Positions 1 through 8,046 are shown, counted from the stretch's first letter. The stretch is 37,192 nt of DNA from Saccharimonas sp963550135 (GCA_963550135.1 CAUVBP010000012.1:1-37192), one strand, 5' to 3'. Numbers and translations: made by a program. The notes: generated by a model from the letters alone, not told the origin.

Positions 1-488
1 TGAAGGACGAAATTAGCAAAGACTACAGCGCCTATTCGATTCAGGATGTGCGCAAAACGCTGCTCACCATGGTCAACGCGGCGCAAGCGGCGCTGGCGGG
101 ATTTGGTGGCTTGGCGTTGCTGGCAAGCGTGTTCGGGATTATCAACACCATGTATATTTCGGTGCTGGAGCGAACTAGTCAAATTGGCTTGATGAAGGCG
201 CTGGGGATGAGCGGCCGCGATATTGGTAAATTATTCCGCTACGAAGCGGCGTGGGTTGGCTTGTTAGGCGGATTGATTGGCGTGGGCTTGGCGAGCTTGG
301 TGACGCTGCTGAACCCGGTGATTGCCAGCGTGCTGAAGTTAAGCGCAGGGACGAACTTGCTGGTGATTAATCCGCTGCACATTGGTTTGCTGGTGATTGG
401 TCTGGTGGCGATGGCGGTTATTTCCGGCTGGCTACCGAGCCGCAAAGCGACAAAATTAGACCCAATTGAGGCGTTAAGGACGGAATAG
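1..488 (+). CDS. ABC transporter permease, MacB/FtsX type (5' truncated)
   Basis: C-terminal part of an FtsX/MacB-family permease. The frame is open from base 3, before any start codon, so the gene begins upstream of the window; the GTG at 48 is internal. Three to four hydrophobic segments are visible, the first around GFGGLALLASVFGIIN. The cytoplasmic motif ERTSQIGLMKALGMS, typical of MacB-like permeases, follows, and the protein ends in the family-typical LPSRKATKLDPIEALRTE. Family members pair with a dedicated ATPase and act as mechanotransmission machines or exporters of peptides or lipids rather than classic solute pumps. The ATPase starts 10 bp downstream. The substrate cannot be told from this fragment. 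Confidence 0.9.
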   Translation, partial: KDEISKDYSAYSIQDVRKTLLTMVNAAQAALAGFGGLALLASVFGIINTMYISVLERTSQIGLMKALGMSGRDIGKLFRYEAAWVGLLGGLIGVGLASLVTLLNPVIASVLKLSAGTNLLVINPLHIGLLVIGLVAMAVISGWLPSRKATKLDPIEALRTE

Positions 489-498
489 GAGAAATATC

Positions 499-1197
499 AT
501 GATTGAACTAAAAAATGTGACGAAAATTTACGGCAAAAAGAAAAACCAATTTACGGCGCTGAAAAATGTCAGCTTGAACATCCCGACGGGCGCGAGCGTG
601 GCCATCCTCGGCAAATCCGGTTCTGGCAAATCGACGCTGATGCACGCGATCTCTGGGCTAGACCGGCCACAGCATGGTCAGGTGATCATCGACGGGCAAG
701 ACATCTTGCAGCTGAAGCCGAAGCGTGTCGATGAGTTTCGCGCCAAGAAAATCGGCTTTATCTTTCAGAGCTTTTTTGTCCAAGGCAATGAGAGCGTGGT
801 TGACAACGTTAGCTTGCCACTGGAAATCGCGCGGCTGCCGCGCAAAAAGCGGGCGCACAAAATCAATGCGGCGCTTAAAGCGGTGGATTTGTACGATAAG
901 CGCAAAAACCGTGCCAAAGATTTGTCGGGCGGGCAAAAGCAGCGCTTGGCGATTGCTCGGGCGATTGTCGGCGATCCACAAATCATCTTTGCCGACGAGC
1001 CGACCGGCAACTTGGACAGCGAAACTGGCGCCAAGGTGGAAGAATTGCTATTTGATTATAATAAGCAAAAAGGTGTCACGCTGATTGTAGTGACACACGA
1101 TGCCGACCTGGCGAAAAAATGCGATTATCAGATTATAATTAAAGACGGGCGGGTTGAGAAATCGACCGTGCCAGAGGAGAAAAAGCATGGACGTTAG
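499..1197 (+). CDS. ABC transporter ATP-binding protein, LolD/MacB type
   Basis: Complete 232-residue ATPase. It shows Walker A GKSGSGKST (about residues 38-46), Q-loop FIFQSFF (about 87-93), signature LSGGQKQR (142-149), Walker B IIFADEPTGN (162-171) and the H-loop VVTHD near 199. The order and spacing are those of the LolD/MacB/FtsE subfamily, which powers FtsX-like permeases such as the one just upstream. An AGGAG ribosome site at 487-491 fits the ATG at 499. The 3' end overlaps the PadR regulator by 11 bp, so the three genes are probably translated as one message. Exported substrate is unknown. Confidence 0.95.
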   Translation: MIELKNVTKIYGKKKNQFTALKNVSLNIPTGASVAILGKSGSGKSTLMHAISGLDRPQHGQVIIDGQDILQLKPKRVDEFRAKKIGFIFQSFFVQGNESVVDNVSLPLEIARLPRKKRAHKINAALKAVDLYDKRKNRAKDLSGGQKQRLAIARAIVGDPQIIFADEPTGNLDSETGAKVEELLFDYNKQKGVTLIVVTHDADLAKKCDYQIIIKDGRVEKSTVPEEKKHGR

Positions 1198-1534
1198 TGC
1201 TTACGCCGAAAGCTTAGCGATTCAGCTGCGCAAAGGTTTTTTGGTCTACTGTGTGCTGCTGGTTTGTGCCAAACAACCGCAATATACCGGCGACATTGTG
1301 AAGCAATTGAGCGAGTCGGAGCTGATGGTGGTTGAGGGGACAATTTACCCGCTGCTCAGCCGCTTGCAAAAATACGGCTATTTGCAGCACGAATGGCAGG
1401 AAAGCGAGCAGGGTCCGCCGCGCAAATATTATTCGCTGACTGACAATGGCAAGCAATTGGTGGACGAATTGAAAGATCGGATAAAACTGTTAAACAATTC
1501 GCTGAAAAATCTCGAGAAAGGAGCAAAGCGATGA
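1187..1534 (+). CDS. PadR-family transcriptional regulator
   Basis: 115-residue winged-helix protein. The chosen ATG at 1187 has an AGAGGAG site about 7 nt upstream; a longer frame from 1154 would overlap the ATPase more and add an unconvincing N-terminus. Family signs are an N-terminal helix leading into LVYCVLLVCAK, then YTGDIVKQLSE, the recognition helix region VVEGTIYPLLSRLQKYGYL, and the wing GPPRKYYSLTDNGKQLV. PadR proteins repress small operons, often efflux or envelope-stress genes, and respond to ligands or protein partners. It sits between an ABC exporter and a PspC protein, overlapping the latter by ATGA, so autoregulation of this operon is the simplest inference. Confidence 0.92.
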   Translation: MDVSAYAESLAIQLRKGFLVYCVLLVCAKQPQYTGDIVKQLSESELMVVEGTIYPLLSRLQKYGYLQHEWQESEQGPPRKYYSLTDNGKQLVDELKDRIKLLNNSLKNLEKGAKR

Positions 1535-2829
1535 AAGAAATAACCAGAATCCATTTGGCGAAAACGCCGTTTAGCGCAGAGATTGACGCCAAAAAATCGT
1601 TGGAGAAATACCTTAATTCAATTCAGAAAAATATGCATGCCGAGCCGGAAGCGATGCAAGAAATTGAAGCGCGAATGGTGGAGCTTCTGGCGGAGCGCGG
1701 CGTGGCAAAAGACGGCGTAATCGGTAACGATGATGTTCTGGCAATTCAGAAACAGATGGGCGAGCCGCGCGATTTTTCGGACGGTAGCGACAATGCGGAG
1801 ATTGATGCTGACGTAGATGACGAGGTATTGGGCAATTCGCCTAAGCAGCTAATGCGCGATACTGAACATGGTTTGATCGGCGGCGTGTGTGCTGGCGTGG
1901 CGGCGTATTTTGGCGTTAATCCGTTGTGGATACGCTTGATCGCTATCTTTTCGCCGTTTATAACGTTTGGCACGGCGGTACTGATTTACATCGTGATGTG
2001 GTTGTCGATTCCTGAAGCGCGGACGGCTTCGGACAAGCTGCGGATGCGCGGCGAGCCGGTAACACTGGACGCGCTCAAACGCTTGTCAGTTGACGATAGT
2101 ACTGAAAAGCAGACAGCAAGCACCGCTGCCAAGATTTTCCGCTTTTTGCTGGGAATTATACTGGCGCTGATAGCGTTTGGACTGCTGGTGGCGCTGCTGG
2201 TCGGCGGCGTGTTTGGCTTTGGCGCAGTGGCAGCGTTGAACGGATTTACCGCGCAAAGCTGGGCGTGGGGATTGCTATGCTGCTTGGTTTTGGGCGGCGC
2301 AGTTTTGTTCACCTTGACGTTGCTGGCTACCTGGAGTGTCTTCACCTGGAAGCTGAAGCGTCCGGCGATTATGGCAATGCTGGGTCTATTGATGGCTGGC
2401 GCGGTTTGTTTGTCGGGTGTGGCAATTTTCAGCGCTAATACTTATTCTAATCTAACTTACGATTACGAGAAAACTCTAAAAGTTAAAACTGTTGACGCCT
2501 CGGAAGTTGCTGCCGGCGCTAAAAGTATAGTAGTTGATGGCAACGGTGAATATGTTGCGATGGAATACGGCGGCTATGCCGAAAAGACTCGGTTGGAAGT
2601 GAAATATCACGACACGCAATATTCCAAAGTACCGGAAGTAAAATTGCGTCGCGACGGCGACAAACTCGTGGTTAATGTAAAAAGCCAGATAGACGAGACG
2701 TGCAGTCATCGCGGTTTCACGGAGTCTATGCGCTGCCGCTACATGTACGGCCCGGTTTCCGTCAGGGTTTACGGCCCGGTGGATTTGCTGGCGCCCGGCC
2801 GCAACAATACGTTTGATTATAACGATTAA
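1531..2829 (+). CDS. PspC-domain membrane protein with HAAS-like N-terminus
   Basis: 432 residues, starting within the stop of the PadR gene (ATGA), with an AAAGGAG site at 1517-1523. Residues 1-80 are a charged helical region with a pattern like HAAS/DUF1700 domains, which commonly accompany PadR regulators (resemblance judged by eye). A PspC domain follows: RDTEHGLIGGVCAGVAAYFG and WIRLIAIF, with a transmembrane helix ending IVMWLSIPEA. Three more hydrophobic segments lie about residues 205-310. The C-terminal ~120 residues are beta-rich, probably extracytoplasmic, with Cys in ETCSHRG and MRCRYMYG. PspC proteins sense or buffer envelope stress. Here it probably transmits an envelope signal to PadR. 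Confidence 0.82.
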   Translation: MKEITRIHLAKTPFSAEIDAKKSLEKYLNSIQKNMHAEPEAMQEIEARMVELLAERGVAKDGVIGNDDVLAIQKQMGEPRDFSDGSDNAEIDADVDDEVLGNSPKQLMRDTEHGLIGGVCAGVAAYFGVNPLWIRLIAIFSPFITFGTAVLIYIVMWLSIPEARTASDKLRMRGEPVTLDALKRLSVDDSTEKQTASTAAKIFRFLLGIILALIAFGLLVALLVGGVFGFGAVAALNGFTAQSWAWGLLCCLVLGGAVLFTLTLLATWSVFTWKLKRPAIMAMLGLLMAGAVCLSGVAIFSANTYSNLTYDYEKTLKVKTVDASEVAAGAKSIVVDGNGEYVAMEYGGYAEKTRLEVKYHDTQYSKVPEVKLRRDGDKLVVNVKSQIDETCSHRGFTESMRCRYMYGPVSVRVYGPVDLLAPGRNNTFDYND

Positions 2830-2872
2830 AACTTTAAGTAACTTTTCATGACGCGTCGATACAGTGGCGCTC

Positions 2873-2941
2873 ATGAAAGCAGCTACAATCACTCAACCCT
2901 TGGCGTCGGCGGCTCCAGCAGTCGACGACCAAATTTTGTGA
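2873..2941 (+). other. Probable original N-terminus of the glycosyltransferase, ending at in-frame TGA
   Basis: An ATG at 2873 opens 22 codons (beginning MKAATITQPLA, ending VDDQIL) in the same frame as the GT2 domain and stops at TGA 2939-2941. If the TGA is ignored, translation runs PLNPRTL and then straight into TVDIVLPVLNE. A lead of this length before the GT2 core is normal, whereas the TTG at 2960 would start right at the first strand of the fold. The stop is followed by C, the context most prone to readthrough. A CGA-to-TGA change is one possible origin. Confidence 0.6.
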
Positions 2942-2959
2942 CCGCTCAATCCGCGGACA

Positions 2960-5218
2960 TTGACGGTCGATATCGTATTGCCAGTTCTTAACGAAGCTCA
3001 TGTGCTTGAGCAGTCGGTTACCAAACTGCATAGATATCTTGCCAGCAATCTGCCGTATAGATGGTGTATCGTTATTGCCGATAATGGTAGCACCGACAGT
3101 ACAGCGGCAATTGCTCACCGGCTAGCCGAGAGATATCCAGAGATACGCTTGCTGCAATTGCCAGAAAAAGGCCGCGGCCGGGCTCTTAAACAGGCTTGGA
3201 TGAGTAGCAAGGCGGACATTCTAGCCTATATGGATATTGATTTGTCGACGAATCTTGACAGTTTTGAACCGATGATTGCGCCGCTGATTACTGGCGATGC
3301 TGGATTAGCGACCGGTTCGCGGCTAATGAAACAATCGCGAACGACGCGCGGCTTCAAACGCGAGTTTATCTCGCGCTGCTACAATCGAATTATTCGCACT
3401 ACTATGAAGACTAAATTTGTTGATGCGCAGTGCGGTTTCAAAGCGCTACGCCGCGATGTAGCGCAAAAGCTGCTGCCGTACATTAAGGACACGGCTTGGT
3501 TTTTCGATACTGAGTTGCTAGTCAAAGCTGAATATAACGGCTATAAAATCCACGAGGAGCCGGTGGAGTGGATTGAAGATACTGATTCTCGGGTTAATGT
3601 TGTTAAAACAGCAACAGAGGATATTAAGGGTTTGTCGCGAGTGCGCCAAGAATATGGTCAGTCGAGTTTCGGCGAGATGGCAGCATTTGGCGGTTTACTG
3701 CTTTTCACGGCGATATTTCATCTGTGGAATTTGACCATTAATGGCATGGCTAATAGCTATTATGCGGCAGCTGCGCAAGCTGCAAGTACTAACTGGACGG
3801 CATGGCTATTCGGCAGCTTAGACGCGGCGAATTTCGTTAGCGTCGACAAGCCACCAATTAGCATGATGATTATGGGATTGTTCGGCCGGATATTTGGTTT
3901 TTCGTCGTGGAGCATGCTGTTGCCGCACGCGCTGGCAGGCATCGCTACGGTGGCGCTGGTTTATTTAACGGTTAAACGATGGTACGGTGCGCGCGCTGGT
4001 TTGATTGCTGGAATCGTAATGGCGATGACGCCGGCAGCAGCACTAATGTTTCGTTTCAATAATCCGGATAGCTTTTTGACACTCTTTTTGACAGCTAGCG
4101 CTTACGCATTTTTGCGATCATTTGAAGGCAAACGGCCAGTGTTGTGGTTGAGTCTGGCTGGTTTATTTACCGGGCTTGCTTTTAATACTAAAATGTTACA
4201 AGGTTTGTTGGTGTTGCCGATAATGACAATGCTTTACATTAGTTTTTCACCGCCAAAATTGGTTACTCGTTTGTGGCATCTCGGCGTGGCGGGTGTTGTG
4301 ACGGCAATATCGACGCTTTGGTGGAGCGTTTTGGCGTGGCTGACGCCAGCAGCAAATCGGCCGTGGGTTGGCAGCACTAATGATAATAATATTTGGAGCT
4401 TGATATTTGGTTATAATGGCTTTGGGCGTTTGTTCGGACATGGCAGTGGTCCTGGTGGCGGCGCACCAGGAGGTGGTAGAGTGGCAAATATGGCGCAAAT
4501 AGGTACACAAGCAGCACAATCAGCTCAAATTACGCCACTGACGGGCGGCGGGCTTGGTGCTAGCGGTCGCGGCAACGGGCCGGGTGGCGTTGGTTTTGGC
4601 GGCGAGACTGGTGTGCTGCGTATATTTAATGAGAGCTTTGGGCCGAATATTGCTTGGCTAATTCCGGTAGCCTTGATTAGCGCTAGGTTAGTAATCTGGT
4701 TGTTGCGCCGAGCACCACGATATAATAAGGAGCGCATCGGTGTATTATTATGGCTGGGTTGGCTGCTGATTCACATTGTGATATTTAGTATGACTAGCGG
4801 CACTATTCATCCGTATTATGTGGTAGCGATGGCACCAGCGGTGGCAGCGCTAGTTGGTATCGGGGCACCATATATATGGCAAGCTTACACGCGTCGCACC
4901 AAAGTAGCCTGGATATTGCCACTGAGTATCGCGCTAACGACAATTCTTAGCATTATTATGCTCGGCTATAGCAACTATTGGCCTTGGATGATGTGGCTAG
5001 TGATGATTGCCGGTGGCGTAGCAACTATTTTGACACTGCTGCCGTTATCGCAGACGAAACGGCTTAAACAAATTATTCTTGGCTTAGCAATTACTGCTGG
5101 TATGGCGGCACCGATTGTCTTTAGTGTTAGCACGGTAGCTACAGCGCATAGCGGCAGTATTCCAACGGCTGGTCCAGGCGCTTCAGCTATGAGCAATACG
5201 AATAATGAGTTGGCGTGA
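2960..5218 (+). CDS. GT2-GT39 fusion membrane glycosyltransferase (interrupted by in-frame stops)
   Basis: 752-residue open segment of a larger gene. Residues 1-230 are a DPM1-like GT2 domain: VDIVLPVLNE, IADNGSTDST and the acidic metal site MDIDLSTN. The rest is a multi-pass GT39/ArnT-like domain with the loop motif VDKPPISMM, many hydrophobic segments and a Gly-rich loop (GHGSGPGGGAPGGG). Such fusions make a polyprenyl-phosphate sugar and transfer it to surface acceptors. The only start in this segment is TTG at 2960, with no ribosome site. The same frame extends upstream to an ATG at 2873 through a TGA at 2939, and downstream past the TGA at 5216 into the family's C-terminal domain. The full reading would be 2873-5581, about 900 codons. 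It may be a pseudogene, a sequence error or readthrough. Confidence 0.85.
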   Translation: MTVDIVLPVLNEAHVLEQSVTKLHRYLASNLPYRWCIVIADNGSTDSTAAIAHRLAERYPEIRLLQLPEKGRGRALKQAWMSSKADILAYMDIDLSTNLDSFEPMIAPLITGDAGLATGSRLMKQSRTTRGFKREFISRCYNRIIRTTMKTKFVDAQCGFKALRRDVAQKLLPYIKDTAWFFDTELLVKAEYNGYKIHEEPVEWIEDTDSRVNVVKTATEDIKGLSRVRQEYGQSSFGEMAAFGGLLLFTAIFHLWNLTINGMANSYYAAAAQAASTNWTAWLFGSLDAANFVSVDKPPISMMIMGLFGRIFGFSSWSMLLPHALAGIATVALVYLTVKRWYGARAGLIAGIVMAMTPAAALMFRFNNPDSFLTLFLTASAYAFLRSFEGKRPVLWLSLAGLFTGLAFNTKMLQGLLVLPIMTMLYISFSPPKLVTRLWHLGVAGVVTAISTLWWSVLAWLTPAANRPWVGSTNDNNIWSLIFGYNGFGRLFGHGSGPGGGAPGGGRVANMAQIGTQAAQSAQITPLTGGGLGASGRGNGPGGVGFGGETGVLRIFNESFGPNIAWLIPVALISARLVIWLLRRAPRYNKERIGVLLWLGWLLIHIVIFSMTSGTIHPYYVVAMAPAVAALVGIGAPYIWQAYTRRTKVAWILPLSIALTTILSIIMLGYSNYWPWMMWLVMIAGGVATILTLLPLSQTKRLKQIILGLAITAGMAAPIVFSVSTVATAHSGSIPTAGPGASAMSNTNNELA
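5216..5218 (+). other. In-frame TGA inside the glycosyltransferase gene
   Basis: The TGA separates the GT39 body (ending NTNNELA) from an in-frame continuation (AESTLISFL onward) that holds the expected C-terminal domain. No frameshift is involved. TGA clearly stops other genes in this window, for example the ATGA overlaps at 1531, 26172, 26735 and 32708, so code reassignment does not explain it. Confidence 0.75.
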
Positions 5219-5242
5219 GCTGAATCGACGCTCATCTCGTTT

Positions 5243-5581
5243 TTGCTAGAAAACCGTCATGGCACGACATGGCTGGCGGCAGTTAATAGCGCTAACGAAT
5301 CGGCGCCGATTCAATTATCAAGCGGCCAGCCAGTCATGGCCATCGGCGGCTTCAATGGTAGTGACTCGACGTTGACGCTATCGCAATTCAAACAGCTTGT
5401 TAAACAAGGTAAAGTTCGCTATTACGTAGTAAACAGCAGACAAGGGAAATCTGGCGGCCCCAGCGGTATGGGTGGACCAGGTGGTAACTCCGAAATCTTA
5501 TTATGGGTGAAAAGTACTGGTAGTAAAGTCGATTACGGTGGTACACAATATACAGTTTATGATCTTGCGGCGGCTGCTTAA
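5243..5581 (+). CDS. C-terminal fragment of the GT39-like glycosyltransferase
   Basis: This segment is in the same frame as the preceding glycosyltransferase and continues it from base 5219. Its sequence includes STLISFLLENRH, TTWLAAVNSA, a GQPVMAIGGFNGSD motif, LSQFKQLVKQGKVRYYVVN and a Gly-rich stretch. From recollection of CPR GT39 proteins, these features form the extracytoplasmic C-terminal domain of ArnT-like enzymes of this group. The nominal start is a TTG at 5243 with no ribosome site, so independent translation is doubtful. It is best seen as the severed tail of the gene, made only by readthrough or if the TGA at 5216 is a sequence error. Confidence 0.7.
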   Translation: MLENRHGTTWLAAVNSANESAPIQLSSGQPVMAIGGFNGSDSTLTLSQFKQLVKQGKVRYYVVNSRQGKSGGPSGMGGPGGNSEILLWVKSTGSKVDYGGTQYTVYDLAAAA

Positions 5582-5639
5582 GGATACTTTAAGCTCAACC
5601 GCGCATACTGTCATTACAAACCTAAACAAAGGAGTGAAT

Positions 5640-5897
5640 ATGACCAAGAATTTGAATTTGACAACTGATGAAGCACTTGTTTTGCAGCAGATTAGCGAGA
5701 GTGGCGAGGAAGACCTGACAGGACTAACCGAAAGCTTGCAAATGAGCCGTCCGAAATTGATGACACAGCTGAGTCGTCTCAAAAACAAAGGTTTAATCAA
5801 AATTAAAACGACCGCTGGCGATTGGTGGATTTCGATGAGCCGCCGCGGCAAGCAGACGACTCACTACTTGTGGCCAGAAATGTCCTTAAATTACTAA
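5640..5897 (+). CDS. Small winged-helix (MarR-like) DNA-binding protein
   Basis: 85 residues from the ATG at 5640, which has a clear AAAGGAG site at 5628-5634. An open frame from 5538 overlaps the glycosyltransferase tail and is not needed. The protein is essentially one winged helix-turn-helix: DEALVLQQISESGE, the helix LTGLTESLQMSRPKLMTQLSRLKNKGLI, and a wing ending WWISMSRRGKQTT. There is no ligand domain. It lies between the glycosyltransferase and a two-component system, 33 bp before the response regulator. It probably regulates the glycosyltransferase or cooperates with the response regulator. Confidence 0.8.
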   Translation: MTKNLNLTTDEALVLQQISESGEEDLTGLTESLQMSRPKLMTQLSRLKNKGLIKIKTTAGDWWISMSRRGKQTTHYLWPEMSLNY

Positions 5898-5918
5898 ATC
5901 ACTAAACAAAAGAAAGGT

Positions 5919-5924
5919 TATAAT
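5919..5924 (+). promoter_or_regulatory. -10 box of the response regulator gene
   Basis: TATAAT ends 6 nt before the ATG at 5931, which would place transcription start at or next to the start codon. An AAAGG lies just upstream of the -10 but too far from the ATG to be a normal ribosome site. No good -35 is seen. Confidence 0.55.
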
Positions 5925-5930
5925 AAAATT

Positions 5931-6620
5931 ATGAAGATTTTGGTTGTTGACGACGAGAAGAGAATTGCCAAGTCGATCAAGCAAGGGCTCGAAATGGACG
6001 GCTACGCGGTTGATATCGAGTATGATGGCGAGGATGGCTACAATGCAGCGCGGGCTGATGATTACGATCTCATCATTCTCGACGTGATGATGCCGATCAT
6101 GAATGGCTTTGAAGTCGCCAAAAAACTGCGCGCTGACGGTAATAAAACGCCAATCTTGATGTTGACAGCCAAAGATCAGAATAAAGATATTGTGGAAGGC
6201 TTGGATAGCGGCGCCGATGACTATTTGCCGAAGCCGTTTAGCTTCGAGGTTCTCGGCGCTCGCGTTCGGGCGTTGCTGAGGCGGCCGCAGGATGTACTTG
6301 ATAACATTTTGACAGTGCGCGACCTTGAACTTGATATCGCTAATCACACTGCTAAACGGGCTGGTAAAGATATCAAGCTATCTAACAAAGAATTTGCCAT
6401 TCTTGAATATTTGCTGCGCAACAAGAATCAAATTCTTAGCAAGCAAAACATCATGACGCACGTTTGGGACTTTGATGCCGATATTTTGCCGAATAATGTT
6501 GAAGTTTTTATTAACTATTTACGCAACAAAATTGATAAGCCTTTTCCAGGCGCTGATCCGATTATCCAAACGGTACGAGGGTTTGGATACATCGTTAAGG
6601 ACGAGATTAGAAAAGCATGA
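5931..6620 (+). CDS. OmpR/PhoB-family response regulator
   Basis: 229 residues. The receiver domain (1-115) has the acidic pair D7/D8 in VVDDEK, the phospho-acceptor D51 in LIILDVMMP, T79 in MLTAKD and K101 in LPKPFSF. A winged-helix output domain (about 128-225) shows LSNKEFAILEYLLRN, a recognition helix near NNVEVFINYLRNKID, and the wing QTVRGFGYIV. It is activated by phosphorylation from the histidine kinase that overlaps its stop codon (ATGA at 6617). The neighbouring glycosyltransferase and small membrane protein genes are the likely targets. Confidence 0.96.
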   Translation: MKILVVDDEKRIAKSIKQGLEMDGYAVDIEYDGEDGYNAARADDYDLIILDVMMPIMNGFEVAKKLRADGNKTPILMLTAKDQNKDIVEGLDSGADDYLPKPFSFEVLGARVRALLRRPQDVLDNILTVRDLELDIANHTAKRAGKDIKLSNKEFAILEYLLRNKNQILSKQNIMTHVWDFDADILPNNVEVFINYLRNKIDKPFPGADPIIQTVRGFGYIVKDEIRKA

Positions 6621-7630
6621 AAAATGTTGGTCAACGTGCCGTTGTTCGCTTAGCGGGGACCTATTTGGCGATCATCATGTCTATGTCGGTCGCCTTTAGT
6701 TTGATAATTTATGGACTATCGAGCCAAGAATTTCATCGCCGGCCGCCAAATGATCAGCAAGCAACTTCTACGATTCGTTCCGCCGAGCCAGGTACGGTTA
6801 TTTCAATTCATAGCTATCTTGATACGCGTGAAGATGAAGCGATGGCGGCGATTCGTCTAAACTTGCTGTTGGCAAATTTAACAGTGTTTTTGATAGGCGG
6901 ACTAGTCAGCTATCTACTGGCTCAGCATACGCTGCAGCCAATCGAGGATAATATGGCGGCGCAATCGCGTTTTGTCAGCGATGCTAGCCACGAATTACGC
7001 ACGCCGTTGACCGCACTACTGGCAGCTAATGAGGTGGCATCAATGAATCCGAAATTGACTCTCAAACAGGCTAAGCAAGTTATCACCGACAATGTTGATG
7101 ATGTTAAACGTTTACAAAAATTAACCAACTCAATGTTAGGGTTGCTCAAAGAAGACAAGCTGGAAATTCAGAAAGGCAAGGTCGGTTTGCAGCCAGTGAT
7201 TGCTCGGGCGATGAACTTAGTAGTAAATCAGGCGTTGGCAAAAGATATTGCTATCGATGATAAAACTAAAAATTTTTTGCTGCTTGGCGATCGACAAAGT
7301 TTAGAACAGCTTTTCACGATTTTGCTAGACAATGCTATTAAATATAGCAACAAAGGCGGTACCATTACTATTTCTAGCAGCAAAAAGGGTAAGCACGTTA
7401 GCGTTGCTGTAGCAGACGCTGGTATTGGCATGAGCGACGAAGTAAAGTCGCAGATTTTTACGCGATTTTATAGAGCCGAAGAGTCGCGTACTACTGCTGG
7501 ATACGGCTTAGGTCTGTCAATTGCCGAGCGGATTATTAGAGCGCATGGCGGACGAATTAACGTCGATAGCGAACAGAATGTTGGTTCGACTTTTACAGTC
7601 ATTCTTCCTGTATACAACAAGAAAAAATAG
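6617..7630 (+). CDS. Membrane sensor histidine kinase
   Basis: 337 residues. Transmembrane helices lie at about 11-33 and 82-102, enclosing a short external loop of roughly 48 residues, so the sensed signal is probably membrane- or surface-related. A HisKA domain follows with the phospho-acceptor H125 in SHELRTPL. The catalytic domain has the N box LLDNAIKYSNKGG, G1 box VADAGIGM, F box FTRFYRAEESR and G2 box GYGLGLSIAERI. There is no clear HAMP domain. The gene is translationally coupled to the response regulator. Confidence 0.95.
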   Translation: MKNVGQRAVVRLAGTYLAIIMSMSVAFSLIIYGLSSQEFHRRPPNDQQATSTIRSAEPGTVISIHSYLDTREDEAMAAIRLNLLLANLTVFLIGGLVSYLLAQHTLQPIEDNMAAQSRFVSDASHELRTPLTALLAANEVASMNPKLTLKQAKQVITDNVDDVKRLQKLTNSMLGLLKEDKLEIQKGKVGLQPVIARAMNLVVNQALAKDIAIDDKTKNFLLLGDRQSLEQLFTILLDNAIKYSNKGGTITISSSKKGKHVSVAVADAGIGMSDEVKSQIFTRFYRAEESRTTAGYGLGLSIAERIIRAHGGRINVDSEQNVGSTFTVILPVYNKKK

Positions 7631-7701
7631 TTTTTTAAGGCATCTTTAATAGCTCCTAGTTATATTTTAATCAGTATTAATTAACAAAAGGAGATGAATA
7701 A

Positions 7702-8046
7702 ATGTCAACTAAAATTGAAGATGGTTTTGAAATGCCTTCTGGCGGTACGCCGTCAATACGGCCAGTGGCGCAATGCTCGTCTATGACGCCAACTATGATT
7801 TTGGCCGTCATAGCAATTGTGTTGTTCGCTGGCGGGTTAGGCTTTGTCGGCGGCATGCAAGTCAATAAATCACTGCAGAGTAATGTAGTGAGCGGTGTGC
7901 CTAGCGGGCCAGTGCAACAACAAACCAATCCTAGTACAAATAATACCGCCACGCCGCAAGGAATGCCTAGCTCATCAAACAAGAATCAACAAGCAGGTCC
8001 ACAAACTAACGCAGGTACACCAAATACCAATATGAATAACAGCTAG
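7702..8046 (+). CDS. Small single-pass membrane protein with low-complexity tail
   Basis: 114 residues from an ATG preceded by AAAAGGAG (about 7687-7694). One hydrophobic segment (about 33-52, MILAVIAIVLFAGGLGFVGG) is followed by a tail rich in Asn, Gln, Pro, Thr and Ser, which should lie outside the cell. No recognised domain. It closes the two-component cluster, ending convergent with the DsbA-like gene and overlapping it by 4 bp. The tail composition is typical of flexible, possibly glycosylated, surface segments, so it may be an acceptor or accessory for the upstream glycosyltransferase; that is inference only. Confidence 0.7.
   Translation: MSTKIEDGFEMPSGGTPSIRPVAQCSSMTPTMILAVIAIVLFAGGLGFVGGMQVNKSLQSNVVSGVPSGPVQQQTNPSTNNTATPQGMPSSSNKNQQAGPQTNAGTPNTNMNNS

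Noticed and set aside
725..1084. Second plus-strand frame inside the ABC ATPase.
   Set aside because: Arg/Lys/Trp-rich shadow of a gene with intact ABC motifs.
2848..2994. Alternative short frame starting at ATG 2848 before the glycosyltransferase.
   Set aside because: Encodes about 48 low-complexity residues in another frame, ends inside the GT2 domain, and shows no protein-like pattern.
4247..4737. Minus-strand open frames within the glycosyltransferase.
   Set aside because: Shadows of the Gly-rich and membrane coding sequence; no start signals or recognisable domains.
2939..5218. TGA reassigned as glycine or tryptophan, as in Gracilibacteria or Mycoplasma.
   Set aside because: TGA ends many genes here at plausible positions, including ATGA overlaps at 1531, 6617, 26172, 26735 and 32708, and no other gene needs TGA to be read as sense.
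5216..5218. Selenocysteine codon in the glycosyltransferase.
   Set aside because: The site is not a redox motif, and no downstream hairpin of the expected type was recognised.
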